Origin: JAAZVM01 sp041694155
GTDB lineage: Bacteria > Patescibacteriota > Gracilibacteria > BD1-5 > UBA6164
Reading direction: 5' to 3'
Length of the DNA: 62,459 nt
NCBI GenBank assembly: GCA_041694155.1
Contig: JASMTS010000015.1
Location: forward strand, 1 to 62,459
Shown here: positions 8,737 to 20,117 of the stretch, one piece after another
Numbering within the stretch: the stretch's first letter is position 1
Layout: each line of letters starts with the position of its first letter
Translations under genes and position numbers: made by a program
The notes under the pieces: model-generated
Seen by the model: only the letters and a program-made list of their open reading frames with translations
Database searches by the model: none
Told to the model about the DNA's origin: nothing

Positions 8737-10017
8737 ATGAAAAGCTTAAAACAAGAACTAAAAGATAGGGGACTACTTTATCAAAATACAAGTGATGATT
8801 TATTTGAAAAATTTGATTCATGAGAATGAGTTTTTTATTGTGGTTTTGACCCTACTGCAGACTCTCTACATTTATGAAACTTTATAGGTTTTATGGTTGC
8901 TATACATTTTATGAGAAGATGAAATAAATATATAGCTCTTACTGGTTGAGCAACATGAATGATATGAGATCCAGGTTGAAAAGATAGTGAAAGAAGTTTT
9001 TTGTCTACAAAAGATTTAGATAATAATCAATTAAAAATATCAAACCAAATAACAAATGTTTTAGATAATCTTAAAAGATTTACAGGTGATGATTTCAAGT
9101 TTGATTTTGTTAACAATAAAGACTTCTATGTTGATATGAATTATTTAGATTTTTTAAGAGAAGTTTGAAAGTTCATCACTATTAATACTATGATATCAAA
9201 AGATAGTGTTAAAAATAGAATAGAAGACCCATCTAAGTCTATAAGTTATACGGAATTTTCTTATCAACTTTTACAATGATATGACTATTGTAAACTTTTT
9301 AATGATATGTGAGTAAGTTTACAAATATGATGACAAGATCAATGGGGTAATTTGGTAACTTGAACTGAGCTTATTAGAAAAAAATACGATAAAGAATCTT
9401 ATGCTTTGACTTGGCCTTTGATAACTGATTCAACATGAAAAAAATTTGGTAAAAGTGAGGGAAATGCTATGTTTTTGGATAAAAATAAAACAACTCCTTA
9501 TTTTATTTATCAATACTTTATGAATGTTTCAGACGAAGATTTATCAAGATATATGAAAATGTTAACTCTTATTGAAACTGAAGAAATTGATGAAATAGTT
9601 AAAAAACACTTAGAAAAACCAGAACAAAGAGATTGACAAAAGGTTTTAGCTTTCAAAGTTGTAGAAATAATACATTGAACAAAAGAAGCTGAATTATCAG
9701 AAAAAATATCAAATTTTATGTTTTGATGAGTTGATAAAATGGAGGTTCTTAATTGATTGGATGACAATGAATTACAAACTTTTAAGAATGCAATGTGAGG
9801 TTTTATTTATGAATGACAAAACTTTTTTTCAACAATAGTTGACTCTTGACTAGAATCTTCTAATTCAAATGCAAGAAATAGTGTTAAATCAGGAGCTATA
9901 TATATAAATGAACAAAAAGTAGATGATTTTAATTTTGATATAAGTTCAAATTTTATAGATAATAAATTTTTACTTTTGAGAAAATGAAAGAAAAATTTTA
10001 GATTAATATTAAAATAA
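8737..10017 (+). CDS. tyrS: Tyrosyl-tRNA synthetase
   Basis: 426 aa, full length. Class I signatures: HLGN (DSLHLGNFIGFM) and KFGKS (STGKKFGKSEGNAM), plus the TyrRS-specific YCGFDPTADSLH, TGGATGMIGDP and the tyrosine-binding QLLQGYDY and GGQDQWGN. The C-terminal 70 residues form an S4-like RNA-binding domain (ARNSVKSGAIYINEQKVDDF). Charges tRNA-Tyr in the cytoplasm. Single-gene unit with a hairpin terminator directly after TAA. Many conserved Gly are TGA (GGATG, GGQDQWG). Confidence 0.97.
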
Positions 10018-10047
10018 AAAAATAAATCGCAAAGCGATTTATTTTTT
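10018..10047. terminator. Bidirectional terminator after tyrS
   Basis: AAATAAATCGC - AAA - GCGATTTATTT followed by T residues; convergent genes on both sides. Confidence 0.9.
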
Positions 10048-10049
10048 TA

Positions 10050-10442
10050 TTACATTTTTAAGTTTTCTTCTATTCTACTCATTATAGTTTTATTTATTTT
10101 ATTTTCATCATTATTGATCATTTCTATTAAATTTTCTAGTTTTAAAACTATAACTTCTATATCTGTAATAGCAGATACTGTTGCAGTTCTTTCTTCTTCA
10201 TTTAGTAGAGCTATTTCTCAAAATATATCTCATGATGATAATTCGGCTATTCTATTTCATCCAATTGATATAGAAACTTTTCATCTTTTTAATATATATC
10301 ATTCACCATTAGATTCTTCTCATTCTACAATTATCATTTCTCATGAATTAATTAGTCTTGTTTCACAGTTATCTATAATACTATCTACAATTTCTTTATC
10401 AAATCATTCAAATATTTTTAAAGAGTATATATTTTCTGGCAT
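10050..10442 (-). CDS. Stand-alone cyclic-nucleotide-binding-domain protein
   Basis: 130 aa, a single cNMP-binding beta-roll: GEMIIVEGEESNGEGYILKRGKVSISIGG, then the phosphate-binding cassette GDIFGEIALLNEEERTATVSA, followed by helices to residue 130. The R-T-A-T pattern retains the Arg that holds the cyclic phosphate in CAP. No DNA-binding domain follows, so it is not a CRP-type activator by itself; it may be a regulatory subunit. The TtcA-like gene starts further upstream on the same strand, 60 bp away. Confidence 0.8.
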
Positions 10443-10502
10443 AAAACATTATTAAAAGTTAAATCTATTTTTATAATATCATTTATCTATTTATAATGCA
10501 AA

Positions 10503-11255
10503 TTACATACTATATCCAGTTTTTTCATATTTTTCTCTAAAGTCTTTTATAAGTGACCAAAATATATTTTCTGTATATTTTGGGAAATTCTTTTCATTTT
10601 CCCAAACTATATTAAACTTTATTTTATTTCTCATGGTTGTTTCTCATACAGGGCAAGAACATGGTGAATATGGTATTTCTTTTTGTTTTACAAAGTTAAG
10701 TATTTCTTTTTCTCTTATATATGCTAATGGCCTTACAAATGTTACATCTCATTTGCTCATTTTATTTACAGGAGGCATTATTTTTAGTTTTCTTCATTCA
10801 ATCATATTCATCATGGCTGTAACAACTATATCATCCATATGATGTCAAAAAATTATTTTTGTTGCATTGTATTTTTGACATAATTTAAACATAGCTATTC
10901 TTCTAGCATAAGCACACCATTGACAACTTTGTCATACTCATTCATTTAGTTTTGACTCTGGAGGTAAATTTATATTTACTTTTTCTAGTGGTATTCATAA
11001 TTCATCTTCAAAGTATTTTCTTTTTTCCTCGAATTTTATATCACAATCAATTAAAAATTCTTTAAATATATATACTCATCTTATTTCAAATTTTTCTTTT
11101 GCATGTTTTCTATATTCGTTTAATAAATATCATAATGCCATAGAATCTTTTCATCAAGAAACTCATAATAATACAGTTTCTCATTCTTGTATCATATCAA
11201 AATCTCAAATTGCATTACGCAGTTTTTTCATAAGTTTTTTTTCTAGAGAACTCAT
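10503..11255 (-). CDS. TtcA-like tRNA thiolation PP-loop ATPase
   Basis: 250 aa. The PP-loop SGGKDS is at residues 33-38 and a CxxC (QSCQWCAYARR) at about 110-113, with GHHMDDIVVTAMMNM matching the TtcA LGHHRDDI block, and a second C-x-C pair (PYSPCSCP). TtcA uses an Fe-S cluster to thiolate C32 of some tRNAs; homologues also include TtuA/CTU1 types. The family call is firm, the exact modified base less so. Cytoplasmic. A CNB-domain gene follows on the same strand. Confidence 0.8.
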
Positions 11256-11312
11256 TTTATTTTTTTAAATAATTAAAATTTATAAAAAAGATTTTATAAA
11301 AAAAACTAAATT

Positions 11313-11360
11313 AAACAAATAAAAAAGCATACTTAATTTTAAGTATGCTTTTTTATTTGT
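11313..11360. terminator. Long hairpin terminator
   Basis: About 24-bp near-perfect inverted repeat centred near 11338 (AGCATACTTAA - TT - TTAAGTATGCT) with A/T-tracts on both sides; ends the lipoprotein transcript and insulates the ttcA-like gene. Confidence 0.88.
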
Positions 11361-11369
11361 TTGAAAAAA

Positions 11370-11642
11370 TTATTTAGTTAGGTTAATAACTTCTTCTTCA
11401 AGATCTACTGAAGCTTCAGTTTCAGTTTCAGTTTCTACTGTATTTTCTTCTTCAGTATCAGAATCAGCTTCTTCAGTGTTATCTTCTGATGAATCAGTAG
11501 TATCTTCTTCTGTTTCAATTTCTTCCATTTCAACATTAATTTCTCCAGTATTAGTATTTTCTTCTTCTACAACTTCATTTGTATTACATGAAGCTAATAA
11601 AGACAATGATAAAATACTTAATAGTGCTATAATTTTTTTCAT
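11370..11642 (-). CDS. Small acidic lipoprotein
   Basis: 90 aa. A classical type II signal peptide MKKIIALLSILSLSLLASC with lipobox LLASC, then a low-complexity acidic tail of Glu, Thr, Asp and Ser repeats (about 40 acidic residues) ending in NLTK. Anchored to the outer face of the cell membrane. No domain is recognised; the highly charged tail could bind cations or act as a spacer. Monocistronic, with its own terminator. Confidence 0.8.
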   Translation of the reverse strand: MKKIIALLSILSLSLLASCNTNEVVEEENTNTGEINVEMEEIETEEDTTDSSEDNTEEADSDTEEENTVETETETEASVDLEEEVINLTK

Positions 11643-11864
11643 AATAACTATAATTATACATATATAAAAGTGTTTTCTTATTATATTAATTTTTTTTATT
11701 AATCAATAAGAATAGCTATATATAAAGCTTTTTTGTTTTACTTTTTTTTTATATATTTTATAATATATAATTTTGGTTTATTATTGTTTATTTTTAGTTG
11801 TTTTTTTATTTTTTTTTCTTATATTTATTATTGAGTTATTTAATTATTAAATCATTTCTTTATT
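11643..11864. promoter_or_regulatory. AT-rich divergent intergenic region
   Basis: 222 bp of almost pure A/T between divergently transcribed genes; must hold promoters for both, but no -35/-10 pair stands out from the background. No gene or repeat seen. Confidence 0.4.
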
Positions 11865-13277
11865 ATGAATAGAAGAAGATGAACATCTTTTCAAAAAAAT
11901 ATAAAAGATTATATAGTTCCTATAGTAGGTTTATTTCTTATACTTATCTTAATAGTATCATTTTTTAGATGATGAGATAATCCAAATGTTGATGTTGAAA
12001 ACAATAATTGATTAAATATAACTTTGGATAGTGATTTTTCGGATGCTGTTATAGAGTACTCATGATGAAACAGGGAAGATTATGAGTGAGAGTCTGATTT
12101 ATACAAATGAGAAAAGCTTATAGTGAGAGAAGGAAATGTTTCTATAACATCGCCTGAATTAGGAGTTGATTTTAGAATTAATAAATTATGAGAAATCAAA
12201 TATCTTGAATCTGGATGATTTGAACATACTAGTTGAGATGTTTGGATCAATACTACATCTCCAATTGATGTTAATATGAATTTTGCAAAATTAAAAATAG
12301 GTGAAGATTCACATCTTTCTCTTTCTCAAAATGAAGTTTCTTCTACGATATATTTGGTTTCTTGATTTTTAGAAGTATCAAATCTTGTATGAAGAAACAC
12401 TGTGTTGAGTTCTTGAGAAAAAATAAGTATTTCTAGGAGTGATGCATCTAGTGAGGATATTGACTTATCTTTATCAAAAGAATCTTTAGATGAATTCTTT
12501 ATAAGATCAGATTGGTTCTTGTTAAATAATTGATCAAACTATATTGATAATCAATCTAATAATAACGAATCAACTTGAAGTGGTGAAACTTCATCTACAT
12601 TATCATGATCAGGATCTAACTTTATTAGATGATGAAATAGTTACCTAAGTTTTGATAACTTAATTGATGAATCAAATGTTTCTTCTTCTAGTATAAATAT
12701 ATCATGAACATATAATTCTGATGTAGTATATGACTTTACAGTTAACTGAAAAACAGCAGATTTAAATAGTGAAAACTCAACTTTTCAAGTTGAATGAGTT
12801 GATACATCTAATTCTGTGAATGATTTAGTTTTCAAGGTTTATAATGATTCAAATTCAATAGTTTCAAAATTTGTATATACAGTCTATTATTCAAATTGAA
12901 ATAACTCTTCTTGAAATAATAGTAGTTGATGATTTAGTGTTAAAACATATGATGTTGATTGAAGTGATTTCAAATTTACTTCTCCAACTACTTCTAATTC
13001 TTATACAACGACTGATACTTTTGTTACTATTAGGTGACAAGTTAGTAATGAAAATGTAGATAGAGTTACTGTTAATGATTATGAATTATCTTCATTTAAT
13101 GGATCTACATGGAGATATCATGCAGATGTTGACTATAATAACCTTGCTGAATGAACAAATGTTTATGAAGTTAAATATTTTTCATGAGATGATTTGATCT
13201 ATACAAATTATTATACTATAATAAAAAGATCAAATTCAAATAGCTCTTGAGTTATATCTTGAGAATCAAACATATAA
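11865..13277 (+). CDS. Membrane-anchored secreted protein, FecR-like region
   Basis: 470 aa. An N-terminal basic stretch (MNRRRGTSFQKN) and one membrane helix (IVPIVGLFLILILIVSFF, residues 18-36) place the rest outside the cell. Residues 60-190 look like a FecR-type beta sheet (GEKLIVREGNVSI, LGEIKYLESG, SGEKISISRS). The C-terminal half is Ser/Asn/Gly-rich, with a bacterial Ig-like segment near 370-450 (TFVTIRGQVSNENVDRVTVNDYEL, GTNVYEVKYF). Function unknown; probably a surface structural or binding protein. Followed by a hairpin terminator. Confidence 0.65.
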
Positions 13278-13316
13278 AAAAATCCTTACTTATTTGTAAG
13301 GATTTTTTTATATGTT
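13278..13316. terminator. Bidirectional terminator
   Basis: AAAAATCCTTAC - loop - GTAAGGATTTTTT between convergent genes. Confidence 0.88.
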
Positions 13317-13317
13317 A

Positions 13318-13635
13318 TTAACAGCTACATCAGCTACCACAACCATCAGGTGAACATCATCAACCTTCTCATCATCATATAATGCTGATAAACATTGATT
13401 TTATTTCTTCATCACTAGGTTCTATTCATTCAAAAATAGTATCTTTAAAATCTATAGATTCTTCTTCTACTATAAGAGCAGGTTCTTTTTCTATATTTAA
13501 TTCATTCTTTGTTTCTTCATCATTAGTTAATTCTAATTGAATAAAGTCTTTTAGTCATAATTCTTCTAATGAACTTTCTACTTTTGTTAATAAGTTTTTT
13601 GTACTATTTTCACTTCAGTATAATTTTACTTTCAT
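13318..13635 (-). CDS. Small thioredoxin-fold-like protein with Cys/Gly tail
   Basis: 105 aa. The N-terminal 70 residues (MKVKLYGSENSTKNLLTKVESSLEELG, IEKEPALIVEEESIDFKDTIFEG) follow the beta-alpha-beta pattern of small thioredoxin-like proteins that have EPAL before a cis-Pro-type strand, but the N-terminal CxxC is absent. The C-terminus is a Gly/Cys cluster (GGGEGGGCSPDGCGSGCSC) with four Cys that could bind metal. Upstream of it on the same strand lies the L25 gene. Function unknown. Confidence 0.5.
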
Positions 13636-13701
13636 ATATATTTCTTTATCAAATAAAAATACAATTTAATTATATATTAAATTGTATTTTTCTAAAATTT
13701 T

Positions 13702-14313
13702 TTATTTACTTTCTTCAGTATCTTGACTAGATTCTTCAGTAGTAGTTTCTTCTTCTTTAACTTTTCTTGGTTTAGAAACCATAGCTACAACGTCATCGCT
13801 GTTATTAAATACTTCCATTTTTTTAGTATCTATATTTAAGTCTGAAACTTTTATAGAATCTCACATTTCTTTAAGTTGACTAAGATCAACTTCTATAGAA
13901 TCTACTAAGTCTTTAGGTAAAACTTTTACTTCTAATTCTTTTATTTTTTCTTCAAGTATACCTCATTCTTTTACAGCAGGAGAATTACCATTAAATTCTA
14001 GGTGAATTTTTGTATGAACAGCTTCTCATTTTACTACAGCTAAGAAGTCAACATGTAAATAGCTTCCAGTAACTGGTTCTTGTTGGTAATCATGTACCAG
14101 TACTTCAATATTTTTACCATCAACTTCTAAATTTATTATATGAGATTCTCATGAAACTCTAAATAATTTTAAAAATTCAGGGTATTCTACTTTTATTTTA
14201 ATTGCTTCTTGTTTTTTACCATATACTACTGCTGGTATCATCTTAGCACTTCTAATTTCGTTTAGCTTCTCATCATCTTTTCTGATTTGAGCATTTAAAT
14301 TTAATTTTTCCAT
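13702..14313 (-). CDS. rplY: 50S ribosomal protein L25/Ctc (long form)
   Basis: 203 aa, matching the long (CTC/TL5) form. The N-terminal 5S rRNA-binding domain has MEKLNLNAQIRK, RSAKMIPAVVYGKK and HIINLEVDGKNIEVLVHDYQ; the C-terminal beta domain contains GGILEEKIKELEVKVLPKDL and DSIKVSDL. The last 20 residues are an acidic Glu/Thr tail. ATG 14313 is preferred to an upstream in-frame ATG at 14373, because the conserved N-terminus begins there and a promoter at 14363-14390 overlaps the longer version. Confidence 0.93.
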
Positions 14314-14362
14314 AATATTGATTTTGATATAAATAATTAATGTTATATTAAAAAGCTTGCAA

Positions 14363-14390
14363 ATTCTATTCATAAAAGATAAATTTGCAA
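14363..14390 (-). promoter_or_regulatory. Promoter of rplY (TTGCAA-N16-TAGAAT)
   Basis: On the minus strand TTGCAA and TAGAAT are separated by exactly 16 nt, the same architecture as in front of HU, tRNA-Lys and the small RNA in this window. Confidence 0.6.
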
Positions 14391-14426
14391 AACTTTTTTT
14401 GCAAAAAAATGTTTTTATTGTCTTAT

Positions 14427-16328
14427 TTATTTTATTATTAATCTATCATCACTTATTTCAAAGTTTAATTTATATATTCATTTTTTATTTAAAATAAATA
14501 ATTCTCAATCATAATTGATATAAAAATCAATTATTTCTTCTCATCATCACTCTATTTGTCAAATATATGTTAAACTTTTTGTATTAATAAAACTCTTAGA
14601 ATTTGTATTAAATACCCATATCTTGTTGTTCATAAGCATATATAAATATTTCAGCTCATTTCTTGCTTTTATTGATATTTTACTTTCATTATCATATTGA
14701 TAATTATCAGGTAATTTATTTAGTATAAGAGATTCCATTCTATAAGGAGATGAAAAAAACTTAATCATTGATAGATTTTCTTTTAACATATAAAATCATC
14801 AATCTATTCATATGTCTAATACTTCTCAGTTTTGTTCTAAATCTCAGTCTTTTAAATATGGTGTTCATGATCTAAAACTATTTAAACTCAAAGAGTGTTT
14901 ATTTATTTGATTATTTTCTGTTAATGTATATAGGTTTGATGAGTAAGATTCAATATCTTTTATATTTCACCATGAAGATTGTCAGTCTACTTTTACAAAG
15001 TCAAAAAATCAATTACTTGTAAATTTTACTATTTTTGATTTTGTAGTTAATAAGTATAGGTTTCCGTTTATTTCTACAGCATCTTTGAAGTACTCATCAT
15101 TTGATAATGAATTAAACATATATATTTTTGCATCAGACTCTTCTGATATAATAGGTCATACAACTGATTTTTTGTTTACTATATAGTTTCTTGAGTTGTA
15201 CCTTATTATTTTTACATGTTCATTTTCTCTTGATTTGTATATTAAGTTTTCATCACTTATATCAAATGTTTCTATTTTGTTGAATTGGTTTTTTAGTATA
15301 TTTATATTCTTGTTTATATCTTCTAAGTCACTAAGGAAAAGTTCTTGTTCTTTTGTATTGGAAATTAATTCTTCTGCCTTATTTATGTTATTTTCAAATA
15401 CTTCTTGGTTTGAAACATTTTCTGAGGCTATTCTTATGTAGTTTCTTATTTCTATAATGTTGTTTTTTGCTTCTTCTTTTTGTTCTGTTTGTGTTGTTAC
15501 TGAGACTATTTTATCAAGAGTGGTATATAGAAAAAATATAGATATACTTATTCATATTATAAAAATTATATTTTTTATATTTTTTGATTTTGAGTTTAAT
15601 TTTTCTTTTAATATTAGAAAATATCAAATTATTTGTTTTAGTAGTTTGTTATCTAATAATTTTATTGAATAATCTTTTATAAACTCTATTTTTTGGTTTT
15701 TTTCTTTTATATTTTCATTTTGATATTTAAGTGAACTTACTAAGCAGTTTTTGTTTATAAGTTCTCAACCTAAGATATTTTTTATATTTTTGTTAAATAT
15801 TTCTATATCTTCTGATAATACCAATCAATCTATTAAATCACTTTTTGTTAGGTGTTTAAGTAAATCTATAGTAGAGTTTATAACTATATCTCAATTCATT
15901 AGATTTCAACTAGATATATATGAGAAAAGTTTTTTATTTTCATTTTTTTCAGTTAACTCTACTACTTCAGAGTTTTTATTTATAAGATATGCAGAACTTT
16001 CTCATATATTTGAAAAAATATAATTATTTTCATTTAATATTGAAATTATCATATCTAATTCATTTTTTGACTCATCTTCATCTTTTTGCCAAGTTTTTAT
16101 GTATGAATTTATGCTTTCTAATGCTATCGAGAAATCTTTATAAGCATCCTTTTTATTTATTTTGTCTAATATATATTCTAATGCATTATTTAAAATGTTT
16201 TCTGCTAACTTTCAATTGTTTGAGCTAACAAGAATAAAACAGTCTAGGTTTTTGTCTAAATTTATTTTTCTTTTAATTATTGTATTTTTTTTGGATAAAT
16301 CTACTTTTTTTGCACTTATTTCAAACAT
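14427..16328 (-). CDS. Degenerate PP2C-like / transmembrane / beta-propeller protein
   Basis: 633 aa in three parts. Residues 1-220 resemble a PP2C phosphatase without several metal-binding Asp (IFSNIGESSAYLINKNSEVVELTE in place of the GDSRAY block, SGNLMNGDIVINST). One membrane helix follows near 250-268 (NIIFIIGISISIFFLYTTL). Residues 290-360 are coiled coil, and 370-633 contain repeated strands (GNLYLLTTKSKIVKF, SSNLYTLTENNQINKHS, YLYMLMNNKIWVFN) typical of a propeller. Likely a membrane sensor with an inactive phosphatase domain inside and a sensor domain outside. The PP2C assignment is tentative. Monocistronic, divergent from murA. Confidence 0.55.
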
Positions 16329-16451
16329 TTTATTTTCATTATGTATTATTTAATTGCTTTTAAAAATTATATAAAAAAGTTTTAAATTTCAAAATTGAAA
16401 TAAAAATATTTTTTTATATAATAAAATAATATATATTTTTAATAAGAATAA

Positions 16452-17708
16452 ATGTTATTAGTTAGATGAAAAAAAGATTTAGAAGGTAGTGTAAAAATCA
16501 GTTGATCAAAAAATGCTGCATTACCTATATTATGAGCAGCTCTTATGCTTAATTGAAAAATTAAGCTTAATAGAATGCCAAAAATATGAGATGTAAACAC
16601 TTTTTTAGACATATTAAAATGAATATGAGTTGACTATAATTGGGAGTGATGAAGTTTGATTTTGGATTCTTCCAATATTAATAATGATAATTTGAATTTT
16701 GAAAAAATAAAGAAAATTAGATCATCAATTTTTTTACTTTCTCCATTATTACACTTTTTTTGAAGTATAAAAATACCTTTTCCAGGATGATGTAAGATAT
16801 GAAGGAGACCAATAGATTCACATCTTAATTGATTGAAAGCTATTTGATATGATTATACTTATGAAAATGACTATATATCATTGGACTGAAAAATGAGTGA
16901 TTGAGATAAAATTCTTAACTGATGATTTTGAGTTAGTTCTACTGAAAACCTTATTGTTGCAAATGTTTTGAGAAAATGAAAAACTACTATCAAATCATCT
17001 GCAATAGAGCCTCATGTTATGAATTTGATAAGTTTTTTAAGAAAAGCAGGAGCTGATATAAAAATTAGATATAATCATGAAATAATTATTAATTGAGTTG
17101 ATAGTCTTGTTTCAGATTTTGAATTTGACATAGTAGCTGATTATATTGAATCAGGTACTTATATGGTTATTTGAGCTCTAGCTTCAAAAGAATATATTGA
17201 TATAATTGATGCTAGAATTGATGATTTATATGTATATATTGAAAAACTTAAAGAAGCATGAGTCAAAGTTGAAGAATTATGAAATGATACTCTTAGAGTT
17301 TATAGAACAAAAGATATTAAATCTATAAATATACAAACAAATATTTTTCCATGATTTCCAACTGATTTACAGTCTCCATTTTCAATACTTTTATCACAAG
17401 CTAACTGAGTTAGTAAAATTCATGAAGTATTATTTGAATGAAGATTAAATTTTTTGGTTGAACTTGAAAAAATGACAGCAAATTTGGCTATAATGAATCC
17501 TCATGAGGCAGTATTATTTTGACCAAATGATTTGAAGTGAGGAGTGACAGTCACATCTTGGGACCTTAGAGCAGGTGCTGCAATGGTTATAGCAGCTTTG
17601 ATAGCAAAGTGAGAAACACAAATTTCAAATGTTGAATATATTTATAGAGGTTATGAGGACTTTTTGTTAAAACTTAAGTCATTGTGAGCTGATATTAAAG
17701 AGGTTTAA
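16452..17708 (+). CDS. murA: UDP-N-acetylglucosamine 1-carboxyvinyltransferase
   Basis: 418 aa, full length. EPSP-synthase-like two-domain enzyme that adds enolpyruvate from PEP to UDP-GlcNAc, the first committed step of peptidoglycan synthesis. Visible markers: KISGSKNAALPIL with the Lys-Asn pair, the catalytic Cys in FPGGCKIGRRPIDSHL (equivalent of Cys115, the fosfomycin target), FPGFPTDLQSPF, VLFEGRLNFLVEL and DLRAGAAMVIAALIAKG. The Cys rather than Asp at the active site predicts fosfomycin sensitivity of the enzyme. A small membrane protein gene follows 16 bp later in the same transcript. Confidence 0.97.
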
Positions 17709-17724
17709 TTTTTAATTAATTTTT

Positions 17725-17928
17725 ATGAAGTGATTGTGAATAGGTTTAATTATTTTTTGAATAATTATAATAGCTTTTCCAGCTATATTAGTATTTTTAA
17801 TAGGAGGTTTTTTCATATTTTTATGAATTAATTTGTTAACTTTTTTTTGAGTATTTAATAAAACAAAACAAAGTAGGGAAGATTATGTAAAGTTTTGAAA
17901 TTATAAAATATATAGAGAAAAAAAATAA
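17725..17928 (+). CDS. Small two-helix membrane protein
   Basis: 67 aa: MKGLGIGLIIFGIIIIAFPAILVFLIGGFFIFLGINLL gives two hydrophobic helices with a tight turn, followed by a charged C-terminus. Similar small proteins (DUF3096-like pattern) are widespread, with no known function. It is 16 bp downstream of murA and shares its terminator. Confidence 0.7.
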
Positions 17929-17965
17929 AATAGAGTTTTTTAAAAAACTCTATTTTATTTTGTAT
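17927..17965 (+). terminator. Terminator of the murA operon
   Basis: AAAATAGAGTTTTT directly followed by its complement AAAAACTCTATTTT, then T-rich sequence. Confidence 0.85.
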
Positions 17966-18008
17966 CAAAAAATGTTATAATAAATAAAATAAAAAATAAA
18001 AAATTAAT

Positions 18009-18977
18009 ATGAAGGATATATTTTTATATATATTATTGGCTGCAATATCTTTTTTTCCTATAGTTATATGGGCTTATTCTTTTACATATATAGATAATAA
18101 CCCTATAAACAAAAAGAGATTTTTTTTGTGAATTCTTTGATGATGACTTGCTGTTTTTCCAATATTAAATATGGACAAAATAGTTAAGTTGTTAGATTTT
18201 GATTATTTAAATATATTTTATTATGCTTATGAATTAAAATCTTTTTTTAGTAGTATACAATTTGGTGTTTCATTGTGATTATTTTTGCTTTTTATAGTTT
18301 TGTTTTCTTTTTTATTGTGATGATTTATAAAAAATAAATTAGATATATTTAAAATCTATATCAAAAATATAATAGTTTTTTTTGTTTTTATATTTTTTTC
18401 AACTTTAATTCTATTTATATTATGATTTCTTTTAAATAAAGTTAACTTTAGTATAGATGACCCAGTTTTATTTTGAAATATAGTTTTTGATACTCTTAAG
18501 TTAATAATTTTTTACTATTTTATTATTGCTTTTATAGAAGAAGCTTCTAAGCATTTTAATTTTTTACAATCAGATGTTTTCAAAATCAAATCTATAAAAG
18601 ACTGAGTCTTATATTCTATTTTTATAGCTTTATGATTTAGTTTTATAGAAAATATATTGTATTTATATAATTATTATCAGGTATACTGACTTAACCTAGA
18701 GTTATTAAAAATTTACTTTTTTCGTTCTACTTTTTCTGTAGTTTTACATATACTAGCTAGTAGTGTAGTTGCTTATTATTTTTCAAAAGCCCTTATATTG
18801 TATAGAGAAAAAGATTTAAGTTTCCCATATTTAAAAATATTTCTTTTCTGATTAACATTTGGTATAATTATACATATGTTTTTTGATATATTCTTAACTC
18901 TAGGTTATAGCTTTATTATTTTTTTATATTTTATAGGTTGATATTTATATGTTAGTTCTATCTTTTATAAGGATTAA
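18009..18977 (+). CDS. PrsW-family intramembrane protease
   Basis: 322 aa with about eight membrane helices. The glutamic intramembrane protease signature is present in order: EEASKHFNF (E-E-x3-K region near residue 176), FSFIENILYL (F-x3-E-N), and H-x3-D-type HMFFDIFL near residue 290, with a further HILASSVVAYY in between. PrsW cleaves anti-sigma factors in Bacillus; in CPR the substrate is unknown. Between two hairpin terminators, so monocistronic. Confidence 0.8.
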
Positions 18978-18978
18978 A

Positions 18979-19011
18979 TAAAAATAGTTAGCAAGTGCTA
19001 ACTATTTTTAT
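18979..19011. terminator. Bidirectional terminator
   Basis: AAAATAGTTAGCA - AG - TGCTAACTATTTTTA, a symmetric stem between converging genes. Confidence 0.9.
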
Positions 19012-20013
19012 TTAATCTATAGGGTATAAGTATTTTGTATCTGTTATTTCCCAACTATCATCACTAGATTTTAATTTGTTGAAGAATCAATCGAAGTGTA
19101 ATAATCAATAAGTTATATATATCTTATCATATTCAGATTCATTAACTTTTTGTGCTAAATTTTTATCTCTTTCGTCAATGATAACTTCAAATATATCTTC
19201 TCCTCCTATACTTTTTTGTAGAGATTTTTGTATATATTCATTTCAAATTATATTATTTAATATTGCTTGGTTTATATATACTATGACATTTAATTCTTTT
19301 TGATTTAATCAAGCTAGTGTTTCTATTATTTGTTTGTTTGCGTCTATTGGTTCTTTAGTTTTATTATTTATTCAGTTGGTGTTTTTTTTATATATTTCCA
19401 TTATAGTATCTATATCTAGATCAACATTAAAATCTAAATCGTTAACTAGTCATAAAAAGTCTACATTGTTTTGATTTGTAACACCATATAACTTAGAAAC
19501 ATTTTTATATAAATTTTCATCAAAACTTATTCATAATGCCTTATTAAAATCTTGCATATTTTCTTTTGTTCATCATTTTACTCATTCATAAAAATATACT
19601 CATCAATCTTTTTTAAAATTTTTTATATTTTTTTGTATTTCCAAATAATACTCTGGACTTCAAATATGTACCATAGATTGAAACTTAATTGTTTTGTCTC
19701 AATTTGAAATTGTATATTCTGGCATTTTCGCTTTATATACTTCGTTAGACAAATAAGCCCAAGTTCATATTATAGATACAGTAATAAATATAAAAACTGA
19801 TATGCTGAATAAAAATTTTGAAGAGTACATATAGAAATCACTAATTTCTTTTTTTCTAATTTTTTTCCATAAAATATGAAATGAGTAAAATATAATTAAA
19901 TAAAATGATATACTAATAATAAAGCTTATTATTCACACTAATCAATTAAAATAGTATGCTATAGCTATAAAAATAGATATTAGAATTATTGTTACTATAT
20001 TTTTAAAGTTCAT
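19012..20013 (-). CDS. TraB/Tiki-like membrane protein
   Basis: 333 aa. Two or three N-terminal membrane helices (residues 8-46 and 67-88), then an extracytoplasmic domain starting ISNGDKTIKFQSMVHIGSPEYYLEIQKNI and VYFYEGVKGG. It ends in an ITYGLLHFDGFFNKLK segment. The conserved His after the first strand, an EG strand and a late G-x-x-H helix follow the TraB/PrgY/Tiki/GumN fold (putative metallo-hydrolases). Distant similarity judged by eye only. Confidence 0.55.
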
Positions 20014-20117
20014 TATTTTATTATTAATATTAAGTAAAACTTAGTTTATTTATTTTTTGATTTTAATAAAATTTTTTTTATACTATTAACTAGTTTAATA
20101 ATTATTATTAATTGTTT

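Noticed and set aside
10114..10455. 113-aa plus-strand ORF opposite the CNB-domain gene
   Set aside because: Shadow frame of the minus-strand gene with GDIFGEIALL motif; no support of its own.
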